This document shows, piece after piece, positions 16,265 to 27,476 of a stretch of 64,000 bases of DNA. The notes below the pieces were generated by a model, which was not told the DNA's origin, did not search any database, and saw only the letters and a list, made by a program, of their open reading frames with translations. Both the position numbers and the translations under genes were made by a program. How positions within the stretch are numbered: position 1 is the stretch's first letter; each line of letters begins with the position of its first letter. Source of the stretch: an uncultured Prevotellaceae bacterium (GTDB lineage Bacteria > Bacteroidota > Bacteroidia > Bacteroidales > Bacteroidaceae); contig CAMKTN010000009.1 in the NCBI GenBank assembly GCA_946415705.1, positions 1 to 64,000 of the forward strand. Direction: 5' to 3'.

Positions 16265-16537
16265 TTATTTCTCTATATTGATTGAAATGGTCTTCTCACC
16301 ATTGAAGACTTTTGTTATCTGTTTGTTGATGGTTTCCCAATGCCGGTTGATGGCGGCAACAAGCATTTCGTTGTCTCGTGCTGATAATTCTGATTCTGCA
16401 ATCTCGACGCATCGCTCACCATTTTTCTCTATCCAGATCTTTGCGAGAGAATGCTGGTGACGCCGGCCCTTTATGAACACGTGCACATGGCGGCGGTTAT
16501 CATTCACATCTAATGAAATCGCAACCAGAATGAACAT
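16265..16537 (-). CDS. DUF4160-like protein
   Basis: The track ORF opens at 16573, inside the terminator hairpin of secA. Met13 at 16537 is a more natural start, giving 90 residues. The sequence LVAISLDVNDNRRHVHVFIKG (the H.HV motif of DUF4160), then KIWIEKNGERCVEIAESELSARDNEMLVAAINRHWETI, matches the DUF4160 pattern of two strands, a 'g.ls.ke...' helix and a final W. It is partnered with DUF2442. Its role is unproven; a toxin-antitoxin role is an inference from pairing. Confidence 0.65.
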   Translation of the reverse strand: MFILVAISLDVNDNRRHVHVFIKGRRHQHSLAKIWIEKNGERCVEIAESELSARDNEMLVAAINRHWETINKQITKVFNGEKTISINIEK

Positions 16538-16541
16538 TCTC

Positions 16542-16571
16542 AGAAAAGCCTTCCCACGGGGATGGGAAGGC
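16542..16571 (-). terminator. Intrinsic terminator of secA
   Basis: On the minus strand GCCTTCCCA-tccccg-TGGGAAGGC is followed by TTTTCT, 23 bp past the secA stop codon. A related but weaker hairpin (ccttcccacatgaatgagaagg) lies near 14179, beside the left 28-bp repeat. Confidence 0.8.
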
Positions 16572-16593
16572 AATAAGAAAGTTTCAGACTTGA

Positions 16594-20028
<3,435 letters not shown>

Positions 20029-20040
20029 AATATAAGACCC

Positions 20041-20149
20041 ACCCCCAAACCTTGCCCGTCCTCCGCAGAAGAGTTCTGCTTCGGCCACTCAGGACAGTTT
20101 GACATTCAGTCAACCTGTTATATCCCTCGTTACCCGTGTGGGAGGGGAG
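20041..20149 (-). repeat. About 105-bp dispersed structured element, copy A
   Basis: Clearly related to 35567-35672 in the same orientation (shared gtcctc.gc, ttgacatt.agtcaac, ggaggggag blocks). Hairpins are conserved with compensatory change: GCAGAA/TTCTGC here against GCTTA/TAAGC in copy B; TTGAC/GTCAA is present in both. It lies immediately 5' of secA when read on the minus strand. Confidence 0.7.
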
Positions 20150-20221
20150 CGGCTAGCGCTTGGAAGTCTATAGGGTCATTCTTTATTTAAATGATTAAAA
20201 TTACAATTTTGTTTTCTCTTC

Positions 20222-20277
20222 TCAATCACCCCGCAGGCTCCCCCCCTCCTTTACGGGAGGGGTCGGGGGTGGGTCTC
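20222..20277. other. C/G-rich hairpin after phosphatase gene
   Basis: ccccctcctttacgggaggg forms a stem-loop inside a C-rich/G-rich tract adjoining the phosphatase stop codon. It may act as a factor-independent barrier, though no T run follows on the minus strand. Related gctccccccaagggggaagg occurs near 14239. Confidence 0.45.
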
Positions 20278-21894
20278 TTACTTCAGCACCAGGGGTGGCT
20301 CTGTGCTGCCGTTGGGGGCGCGGATGCGGAGGCTGCGGGCCAGCGTCGGAGCGATGGCTGTGGTGAGGATGGGCGTGGTGATGCGCTCGGCAGCCACCTG
20401 CGGGCCCAGTACGAAGAGGGGATAGGAATAGTAGGCGGTGCCGGGATGCACGTAGGTGGAGCCGTCGGTGGCCGTCACCTGCCAGCCGGGGCTGACGTCG
20501 ATGACGAGGTCGCCCGAACGCTCGCGGTTCCAGCCGGCGCTGATGCGCGACATCTTCTTGTCCCAAGCACCCAGCGCCAGATTGTGGGCCGTATAGACGG
20601 CACGCACACCCGACATCTGGCTCATGAAGTCCTCGCAGCGCGCCAGCACCTCGTCGAGGCGCAGCTGTCGCTGTTCCAAGAGTTTATGGTTGAGATAGAT
20701 GTGGTTACCGCAAGTGCCCTCGATGTACTGTGCCTGTCCGTAGGCAGCGCTGAGGTACATATTCAAGAGCATGGACGCGCGGTCCATGGAGAAATTGCCT
20801 GTAGCAATGCGGTAGTTCTTCTGGTCGGTCTCGCCACCGTTCACGTCGCTATAGCCGGTGGAGGAGAGCACCACGAAGGCGCCGTCCTTGCCGAAGACCT
20901 GGTCGAGGACGGCCAAAAGCTGGTAGATGACGCGGTCGAGGCGCACATAGGTGTCCTGCAACTCCGAGGGCGCCAGGCGGGCGCTGCGGTGTTCGTAGTT
21001 GCCAGCATAGAGGCCGATGGAGAGGAGGTCGGGAACGCGGTCGCGACCGAGATAGGAGCCTTCGACGCAGCGCGTGACGAACTGCAGCACCTCCTCGTTG
21101 ACCAGCGCCGACGTCTTGAACTGGCGCACACGGCTGGCATCGCTAAAGGAGTGGCTGAAGTTGGTCTCCTGACCGAAAGCGATATTTTCGAAGTAATGGA
21201 ACGCGGCCTTGCCTGTGTCGTAGATGGGCTTCCACGTCATGGAGCCGATGCGGGCGGAGAGGGGTTCCATGCGCTCATAGACCGCAGCCCACTTGGGGTA
21301 GTCGCCGTAGTAGCTGGTGCCGCACCACGAGCCGGTGTGGTCGCTGATCCAGAAGGCACCGTCGGATACGTGACCAGCCATGAGGACGGCCATATCGCGG
21401 TCGGGGGCGATGGCGTAGCTCACCGCAAACTCTCCGGTGGTGACCTCCAGCTCATCGGTGATAGTGGTAGTCATCAGATGCACGGGTGAGGAGGCATCGG
21501 TGGTCTGCAGGCCCTTGTATTTGGCATCATCCACGCAATAGACGGGCTGCAGCGTCTCGCGCGACAGCCATTTCAGCGAGGGGATGCCGTGGTCGGAGGG
21601 TGTCGTACCCGTCATCACCGTAGCCGTGGCGGAAGCCCTATCGACGGGGCTGAAGGGCTGCTGCGCATCGGTATAGTAGCGCCCCTCGGACATCAGACGC
21701 TTGAAGCCGCCATCCACATACAGCGGGGTGAAGGCCTCCAGATAGTCTGTGCGAAGCTGATCTACCAAGATATGAACCACCAGACGCGGCTGCTCTGCCG
21801 AGGCCTGGGCCTCGAGGCTGACGAGGGCCATGAGGATCGCGAGGGAGGAGAGCCAGCGGGTTTTGGAAGATGCGTTGTGTGAGAGTGGGCTCAT
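20278..21894 (-). CDS. Alkaline phosphatase superfamily protein (PafA/type I phosphodiesterase-like)
   Basis: A 538-residue exported protein; its N-terminal hydrophobic segment WLSSLAILMALVSLEAQASA acts as signal. The core shows the metal site Asp of HILVDQLRTDYL, a nucleophile region SPVDRASATATVMTGTTPSDHGI where a Ser/Thr replaces the usual TYP.H.t motif, HVSDGAFWISDHTGSWCG, and STGYSDVNGGET late. This is the layout of Bacteroidetes PafA-like periplasmic phosphatases. It lies 3 bp after the DUF4105 stop codon on the same strand. Confidence 0.8.
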   Translation of the reverse strand: MSPLSHNASSKTRWLSSLAILMALVSLEAQASAEQPRLVVHILVDQLRTDYLEAFTPLYVDGGFKRLMSEGRYYTDAQQPFSPVDRASATATVMTGTTPSDHGIPSLKWLSRETLQPVYCVDDAKYKGLQTTDASSPVHLMTTTITDELEVTTGEFAVSYAIAPDRDMAVLMAGHVSDGAFWISDHTGSWCGTSYYGDYPKWAAVYERMEPLSARIGSMTWKPIYDTGKAAFHYFENIAFGQETNFSHSFSDASRVRQFKTSALVNEEVLQFVTRCVEGSYLGRDRVPDLLSIGLYAGNYEHRSARLAPSELQDTYVRLDRVIYQLLAVLDQVFGKDGAFVVLSSTGYSDVNGGETDQKNYRIATGNFSMDRASMLLNMYLSAAYGQAQYIEGTCGNHIYLNHKLLEQRQLRLDEVLARCEDFMSQMSGVRAVYTAHNLALGAWDKKMSRISAGWNRERSGDLVIDVSPGWQVTATDGSTYVHPGTAYYSYPLFVLGPQVAAERITTPILTTAIAPTLARSLRIRAPNGSTEPPLVLK

Positions 21895-21897
21895 GCG

Positions 21898-23121
21898 TTA
21901 ACGGGATAAACGGTATATGCACAGATGCACTAAGGCACGGCTTAGCAAAAGCAGTGCCAAAGGCATCGTGATGGAACTGAAATGTTGTGGAATGACGAAA
22001 GAAAGGAGCAGGAAGGCCACCAGCACAGCGGCTGCGGCGGCGTGATAGACGCAGCGCTCGCCGCGAATGTCGGCGCGCACCACGGGAATGACGAAGAAGA
22101 GCGGCAGCGGGTTCAGGAGCCACGCCTGCCAGTTGGTATCTACGGCGGGATGCTCGGAGAAGAGGGACATGAAGACGATGAGGATGCCGGCGACGCCCTG
22201 CAGCGTCAGCAATACGGCATCTACGCCCCAGACGGCACGCCGGCGGCGCACCTCCCAACATCCCAGCAGCAACGCCACGCACAACAGCCCCCAGAAGAGT
22301 TGGGCGGGGGTGAGGAAGAAGGTGGGCTCGGCAGCCATAGCCTCCTGCTGCTGGACGGCATTGGCCTCCAACGCCATGCGACGCTCCCGCACGAGCGGGG
22401 TGCAGCCCCACACGCCGCGGTCGATCATCGCGCTGTCGGCATACCACATCATATAGATAGGGGCGAACATCTCGTCGCGCTCACAAAGCAACGTATCAAC
22501 ATCGGCACCCAGCAGCAAGTCGTTGCCGACCTCGTCCCAAGGGCTGGCGGCGGTGAACTGATGCAGGAGCTGGCGGAACGTGTAGCGGGGAGCACGCGCG
22601 GGGTAACGGATAACGCCACGCACATAGGCCTCAATCATGTCGCGCGCCTTGGTAGTGCAGTTATTGCGGAAGATATTGTAGCGATAGACGCTGTTCTCCG
22701 GCTGGCAGTTGGAGAACAAGGCGGAGGTCAGTTCGGCAGCCTCGACGGGCAGCAGGTTGAGGACCTGCTCGGTGACGGAGGAGCCACGCATGCGGTACTC
22801 GTGCTCGAAGACATAGTACTCGGACACCGCACAGCGATAGTCGCACTCGCCCAGCACGAAGCGCCAGACGAAATGATCCTGTGCGAAGTCGAAGACACCG
22901 TAGTTGAAGACCACATCGTAGTTGTTCTGTGTGCTCTGTACGCGCAGAGCGGTGTGACCGTAGAGCTCATAGGACGCGAAACCCGGGGAACAGGTGAGCA
23001 GGCTGACCTGCAGGGTAGAATCCACGACCACAGCATCTGCTGCCTGCACATCCTCCGCCGACAGGCGCAAAGGGAGGCACAGACCACATACGAGCAGCAG
23101 GAAATGGACAAAGCGTCTCAT
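21898..23121 (-). CDS. DUF4105 membrane protein (Lnb-type N-terminal domain)
   Basis: ATG at 23121 is used; the track start at 23133 is a TTG lying in the TAATTTTG promoter box (23138-23131). The signal MRRFVHFLLLVCGLCLPLRLSA leads to a DUF4105 domain with SPGFASYELYGHTALRV (conserved His), FNYGVFDF, F.LGE..Y, and RYNIFRNNCTTKARD (conserved Cys). Several membrane helices follow in the C-terminal third. DUF4105 is related to papain-like Lnb domains; the conserved H and C are both present here. The product is probably an envelope peptidase or acyltransferase; the substrate is unknown. It has a nearly leaderless arrangement. Confidence 0.8.
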   Translation of the reverse strand: MRRFVHFLLLVCGLCLPLRLSAEDVQAADAVVVDSTLQVSLLTCSPGFASYELYGHTALRVQSTQNNYDVVFNYGVFDFAQDHFVWRFVLGECDYRCAVSEYYVFEHEYRMRGSSVTEQVLNLLPVEAAELTSALFSNCQPENSVYRYNIFRNNCTTKARDMIEAYVRGVIRYPARAPRYTFRQLLHQFTAASPWDEVGNDLLLGADVDTLLCERDEMFAPIYMMWYADSAMIDRGVWGCTPLVRERRMALEANAVQQQEAMAAEPTFFLTPAQLFWGLLCVALLLGCWEVRRRRAVWGVDAVLLTLQGVAGILIVFMSLFSEHPAVDTNWQAWLLNPLPLFFVIPVVRADIRGERCVYHAAAAAVLVAFLLLSFVIPQHFSSITMPLALLLLSRALVHLCIYRLSR

Positions 23122-23265
23122 AAACGGGCGCAAAATTAGTCATAATTTATGACTTAAGGCCTACAAAAGGCAAAATTCTTCTATCTGGAGGCTTAAATTT
23201 ACTAAAAATACGCCTCTGAATAAAGATAAATCGTAAATCGTAAATCGTAAATCGCAAATAAGTGC

Positions 23266-23273
23266 TACCTTTG
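23266..23273 (+). promoter_or_regulatory. -7 box of coaX, almost leaderless
   Basis: TACCTTTG ends 8 nt before the coaX ATG, so the mRNA should have almost no 5' leader. No good TTTG lies 19-21 nt upstream; a 7-bp repeat (taaatcg, three to four times) fills that place. Confidence 0.6.
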
Positions 23274-23281
23274 CAGCCGCA

Positions 23282-24022
23282 ATGAATTTGGTCATCGACA
23301 TTGGCAACACCACCAGCAAGTATTTTTGCTTCGAGGGTGACGAGTTGATCAGCAACGACCGAGAAGAGGGACACGACCTGTCCTTCCTCTCTGCTTTTTG
23401 CCAACAACGCGCCGACGCTGCCATCGTCTCCACCGTGGTGGACCTGCCTGCCGAGGCTGAGGAACGCCTGCGCGCCCTCCCCTGCCCCGTGCTGCGCTTC
23501 ACGGCCACAACGCCGATTCCGCTGCGCAACCGCTACCGCACGCCGGCCACCCTCGGCACCGACCGTTTGGCTGCGGCCGTGGGGGCATGGGCACAGCATG
23601 CGGGAAAGTCGCTGCTCGTCATCGACGCGGGCAGCTGCATCACCTTCGACTTCGTGACGGCTGGGGGTGACTACATGGGTGGCAACATCGCACCCGGGCT
23701 GCACGCCCGTCTGCAAGCCATCGGCGACTACTTCCCACGACTGCCTCTCGTGGCGGCCGAGGGCGATACGCCCGAGCTGGGCTACGACACCGAGACGGCC
23801 ATCCGCGCCGGCGTCATCCAAGGCATGCGCCACGAGATACAGGGCTATATCGCCACCTTCAGCAAGCGCTACGACGACCTGGTGGTGATGCTCACGGGCG
23901 GCGATGACATCGTCTTCGACCAAGCCGTGAAGCGCCTGATGGTCACCGACCACTACATGGTGCCACGCGGCCTCAACCACATTCTTCGCTACAACCTGCG
24001 ACTGACGAATCACACATTATGA
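23282..24022 (+). CDS. coaX: Type III pantothenate kinase
   Basis: A 246-residue CoaX, first enzyme of coenzyme A synthesis (pantothenate to 4'-phosphopantothenate). ASKHA-fold motifs are visible: phosphate-1 loop VIDIGNTTSKY at residue 4, NRYRTPATLGTDRLAAAVGA with the substrate-binding G.DR, VIDAGSCITFDFV (phosphate 2), GGNIAPGL, and a late LTGGD. It starts a coupled operon with an outer membrane protein, lptC and a CNNM transporter; ATGA overlap with the next gene. Confidence 0.95.
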   Translation: MNLVIDIGNTTSKYFCFEGDELISNDREEGHDLSFLSAFCQQRADAAIVSTVVDLPAEAEERLRALPCPVLRFTATTPIPLRNRYRTPATLGTDRLAAAVGAWAQHAGKSLLVIDAGSCITFDFVTAGGDYMGGNIAPGLHARLQAIGDYFPRLPLVAAEGDTPELGYDTETAIRAGVIQGMRHEIQGYIATFSKRYDDLVVMLTGGDDIVFDQAVKRLMVTDHYMVPRGLNHILRYNLRLTNHTL

Positions 24023-25347
24023 AACTTAGATATACACTTCTCATCTGCTGCTTCTTAGGCATCGGGTTTGCGCAACACATCAACGCCCAATCGACGGGAT
24101 GCAACTCATCGTACTCCCGTTTCGGCTTGGGATTGCTCAGGGACCTGTCCAACAGCAACAACCGCGCGATGGGCGGCGTGGCACAGGCCCTGCGCTCCGG
24201 CAACCGCGTGAACTACCTGAATCCCGCCAGTAACTCGGCGGTCGATTCCCTCACCTTCCTCTTCGATGTTGGCATGAACCTGCAGCGCACACGCATGGTG
24301 CAGGACGGCAGTCACTTAGGCGTGAACAATACGGCCTTTGACTTCGCAATGGCCACTTTCCGCCTGCGCAGGCATTTGGGCATGACCCTGGGATTCACGC
24401 AATACTCCGACGTGGGCTACACCTTCACGAAAGAAAGCATTGTGGGCAACGACCTCACCACGGGCGAGCTCATCACCAGCCCTGCAGCCTATGCCGGACA
24501 AGGCGGCCTGCACCTGGCCTTCATGGGTGTCGGCTGGGAGCCCTTCAAGGGTTTCTCCATCGGCGCGAACATCGGCCTGCTATGGGGCACCATCAACCAC
24601 GAGATTGCCACCACGTATCTGCAGAACAATACCACCACGACCAACGACGGCGACCTTACCACGGTCTATGACGCCTCGCTGCTGACATGGAAGGCCGACG
24701 TGGGCGTGCAGTACCAGACGCTGCTCAATGCTACCAACCGCCTCACCCTCGGCGCCACCGTGGGTATCGGACATAAGATCAATCGCGAAGCCACTTACTA
24801 TAGCAGCTATTCGGCAGAAACGGTCGATGACCTCACCATTCAGTCGGTGCCGAAAGCCTACGAGCTGCCGATGACCTACAGTTTCGGTGTGGCATGGGAA
24901 CACGCAGAACGCCTGCTCATCGCTGCCGACGGCCACTTCGAGCAGTGGGGCTCCTGCACAGCGCCGTACTTCGACAAGTACGCCGGCGTCTATGCCACCT
25001 CCACGGGACACTACATGAACCGCCTGCGCTTCAACGTGGGTGCCGAGTATGTTCCGGGCCGCTACGACCGCCCCTATCAGCGACGTATGAACTACCGCTT
25101 CGGTGCCTTCTACTCCTCGCCTTACCAGAAGGTCAACGGCTACGACGGCCCCCGAGAGTTCGGCCTCACCGCCGGCTTGGGACTCCCCATCACCAACAAA
25201 ATCAACAACCGCTCGTATATCAACGTAGGTTTTCAGTGGACACACCGCTCTGCCAGCGCTGCCGAACTCATCACCGAGAACGTGATGAGCATCAACATCG
25301 GCCTCACCTTCAACGAGCGATGGTTCATGAAGTGGAAGTTCAAGTAA
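24019..25347 (+). CDS. Outer membrane beta-barrel protein (FadL/UPF0164-like)
   Basis: A 442-residue exported protein, signal MKLRYTLLICCFLGIGFAQHINAQ. The opening SSYSRFGLGLL....NRAMGGVAQALRSGNRVNYLNPASNSAVDSLTFLFDVG is the conserved start of Bacteroidetes OMPs related to FadL, followed by alternating strands to the C-terminus (last strand FNERWFMKWKFK). This gene always sits between coaX and lptC in many Bacteroidales, as far as I recall. The transported substrate is not known. Confidence 0.8.
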   Translation: MKLRYTLLICCFLGIGFAQHINAQSTGCNSSYSRFGLGLLRDLSNSNNRAMGGVAQALRSGNRVNYLNPASNSAVDSLTFLFDVGMNLQRTRMVQDGSHLGVNNTAFDFAMATFRLRRHLGMTLGFTQYSDVGYTFTKESIVGNDLTTGELITSPAAYAGQGGLHLAFMGVGWEPFKGFSIGANIGLLWGTINHEIATTYLQNNTTTTNDGDLTTVYDASLLTWKADVGVQYQTLLNATNRLTLGATVGIGHKINREATYYSSYSAETVDDLTIQSVPKAYELPMTYSFGVAWEHAERLLIAADGHFEQWGSCTAPYFDKYAGVYATSTGHYMNRLRFNVGAEYVPGRYDRPYQRRMNYRFGAFYSSPYQKVNGYDGPREFGLTAGLGLPITNKINNRSYINVGFQWTHRSASAAELITENVMSINIGLTFNERWFMKWKFK

Positions 25348-25392
25348 GCACGGAAAGACGCGGAAAGTATCGGAAAGACGCGGAAAAGAAAA

Positions 25393-26073
25393 GTGAAAAA
25401 TAAGGATTCCCATAAGCCCCATAAGCCTCATAAGGCCCATAAGCCCTATGAGCCCCATAGGGCCCATTTTTCACTTTTCATTCTTTCCTTTTTCATTTTC
25501 CTCTCCTGCAGCGGCCACCACGAGCATATCGCGCCAGCCGTCAACGAACAGGATTCCCTGCCGTTCATGACCTCCCACGGTATCTCCAACCTCATCTCCG
25601 ACTCGGGCATCATCAGCTACAAGATCGTTGCCGAGGACTGGAACATCTACACCACAGAACCGCAGAAATGGACATTCCTGAAGGGGCTGTTCCTTGAAAA
25701 GTTTGACACCACCTTCCATGTGGAGTGGCACGTGCAGAGCGATACGGCCTACTGCCACGCCAACCGCACGTGGGAGCTGCGAGGACGCGTAGTGGTGCTG
25801 AACCGCGACGGCGACCTGTTTGAGACAGAGGAACTCTTCTGGGACATGGACGAGCACCAGCTGTGGAACCACATGTTCATGACCATTACCAAGCCCGGCT
25901 CCGAGCAGCAGCTGACCGGCTATAACTTCCGCTCCAACGAGGAGATGACGGACTATCACATCGACAACTCCGCCGGCTACACGCCAGCCGAAGACAGCGA
26001 CGAACCCAACAGCGAAATCAAAGAAGAACGCGCCTCGCAAGCTGACAGCCGACGCGCACTACAAGGACAATGA
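25393..26073 (+). CDS. lptC: LPS export lipoprotein LptC
   Basis: A 226-residue protein starting at GTG 25393. Its first 25 residues (KNKDSHKPHKPHKAHKPYEP...) are translated from a cataagcc-type spacer repeat, then the hydrophobic lipoprotein segment FSLFILSFFIFLSC begins. No start codon lies between, so the repeat appears to have become coding. The mature part has the LptC pattern ISNLISDSGIISYKI.AEDW.IY, F.EKFDTTFHVEWHVQSDTAYCHANRTWELRG and DLFETEELFWD. LptC anchors the periplasmic LPS bridge to the LptBFG transporter. ATGA overlap with the next gene. Confidence 0.82.
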   Translation: MKNKDSHKPHKPHKAHKPYEPHRAHFSLFILSFFIFLSCSGHHEHIAPAVNEQDSLPFMTSHGISNLISDSGIISYKIVAEDWNIYTTEPQKWTFLKGLFLEKFDTTFHVEWHVQSDTAYCHANRTWELRGRVVVLNRDGDLFETEELFWDMDEHQLWNHMFMTITKPGSEQQLTGYNFRSNEEMTDYHIDNSAGYTPAEDSDEPNSEIKEERASQADSRRALQGQ

Positions 26074-27350
26074 CAACAACGACACTCATTATTTATATTA
26101 TCTGCACCCTGGCCTTCTCCGCCTTCTTCTCCGGCATGGAGATTGCCTTCGTGTCCAGCAGCAAGCTGCGCTTTGAGATGGACCGCTCGCAAAGCGGATT
26201 CAGCCCACGTCTGGCGGCCACCTTCTACGAGCACCCCAACAATTTCATCTCCACGCTCCTCGTGGGCAACAACATCGCGCTGGTAGTCTATGGCATTCTC
26301 TTCGCACAACTGCTGGACACCACGATGATGACACCCCTCGGCATCACCGACGGATGGCTGTCGCTGCTCATCGAGACGGTCATCTCCACCTTCATCGTGC
26401 TCTTCACGGGCGAGTTCCTGCCGAAGTTGCTGTTTAAGTTGAATCCCAACAAGACGCTCATCTTCTTCGCGCCCATCGCCTATCTCTTCTACATCCTCCT
26501 CTACCCCATCGCCAAGTTCACCAGCGGGCTGGCAAAGCTCATCCTGCGCATCTTTGGGCTGAAGGTGACGAACAACGACACCGACACCGCCTTCACCAAG
26601 GTGGATCTCGACTATCTCATCCAATCCACCATCGACCAGACGGACAACGAGGAGGAAATCAACGACGAGGTGAAGATCTTCCAGAACGCCCTCGATTTCA
26701 GTAATTGCAAAGTCCGCGACTGCATCGTCCCACGCACGGAAATCGTGGCCGTGGATCTCAACGAGAGTCTGGCAGACCTCAAGACACTCTTCATCGAGAG
26801 TGGGTGCTCGAAAATCATTGTCTATGAAGAAGATATAGACAACATCGTGGGCTTCATACATTCCTCTGAGATGTTCCGCCTCAAAGGCAACGACAGTTGG
26901 AAGGAGCACATCCGCGAAGTGCCCATCGTGCCGGAGAGCATGAGCGCACAGAAACTGATGGAAACGCTCATGCAGCAGAAAATCTCGCTGGCCGTCGTCG
27001 TGGATGAATTCGGAGGCACCAGCGGCATCTGCACACTCGAGGACCTCGTGGAGGAAATCTTCGGAGACATCGAGGATGAACACGACCAACAGCAGTACAC
27101 CGCTAAGCAGCTGCCCTCGGGCGAGTACGAGATCTCCGCACGTCTGGAGGTGGAGAAGGCCAACGAGCTCCTCGACCTGGAGTTGCCGGAGAGCGACGAA
27201 TACCTCACCGTGGGCGGTCTCATCCTTCATCGCGTGCAACGTTTTCCGAAGCTCAACGAGGTCATCACCTTCGACAACTTCGAATTCAAGATTATCAAGA
27301 ATACAAACACCAAAATTGAGCTCGTTCGCCTGCGAATTTTGGAACATTAG
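26070..27350 (+). CDS. CNNM/CorC-type transporter (hemolysin family, GldE-like)
   Basis: A 426-residue protein with an N-terminal DUF21 membrane domain (LIIYIICTLAFSAFFSGMEIAFVSSS; conserved EIAF; helices to about residue 160), then two CBS domains (VRDCIVPRTEIVAVDLNESLADL...; MSAQKLMETLMQQKISLAVVVDEFGGTSGICTLEDLVEEIFGDIEDEHD), and a C-terminal CorC_HlyC domain ending LVRLRIL. The family transports or senses Mg2+/Co2+ in other species; GldE in gliding Bacteroidetes is a relative. Coupled to lptC by a 4-bp overlap. Confidence 0.88.
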   Translation: MTTTTLIIYIICTLAFSAFFSGMEIAFVSSSKLRFEMDRSQSGFSPRLAATFYEHPNNFISTLLVGNNIALVVYGILFAQLLDTTMMTPLGITDGWLSLLIETVISTFIVLFTGEFLPKLLFKLNPNKTLIFFAPIAYLFYILLYPIAKFTSGLAKLILRIFGLKVTNNDTDTAFTKVDLDYLIQSTIDQTDNEEEINDEVKIFQNALDFSNCKVRDCIVPRTEIVAVDLNESLADLKTLFIESGCSKIIVYEEDIDNIVGFIHSSEMFRLKGNDSWKEHIREVPIVPESMSAQKLMETLMQQKISLAVVVDEFGGTSGICTLEDLVEEIFGDIEDEHDQQQYTAKQLPSGEYEISARLEVEKANELLDLELPESDEYLTVGGLILHRVQRFPKLNEVITFDNFEFKIIKNTNTKIELVRLRILEH

Positions 27351-27476
27351 GCCCTCCTGCGCGTAACTTTAAGGTAAAAAATGCAATTTTCAAGGCAAAT
27401 GCGCGGTCATTTGCCAAAAACTTCGTACCTTCGTGCGCTTTTTGAGCAATTATAAACAAAAACATATATAAAATCT

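Noticed and set aside
25977-27347. 456-codon minus-strand ORF opposite the CNNM gene
   Set aside because: Antisense shadow of a gene with clear CBS and DUF21 motifs.
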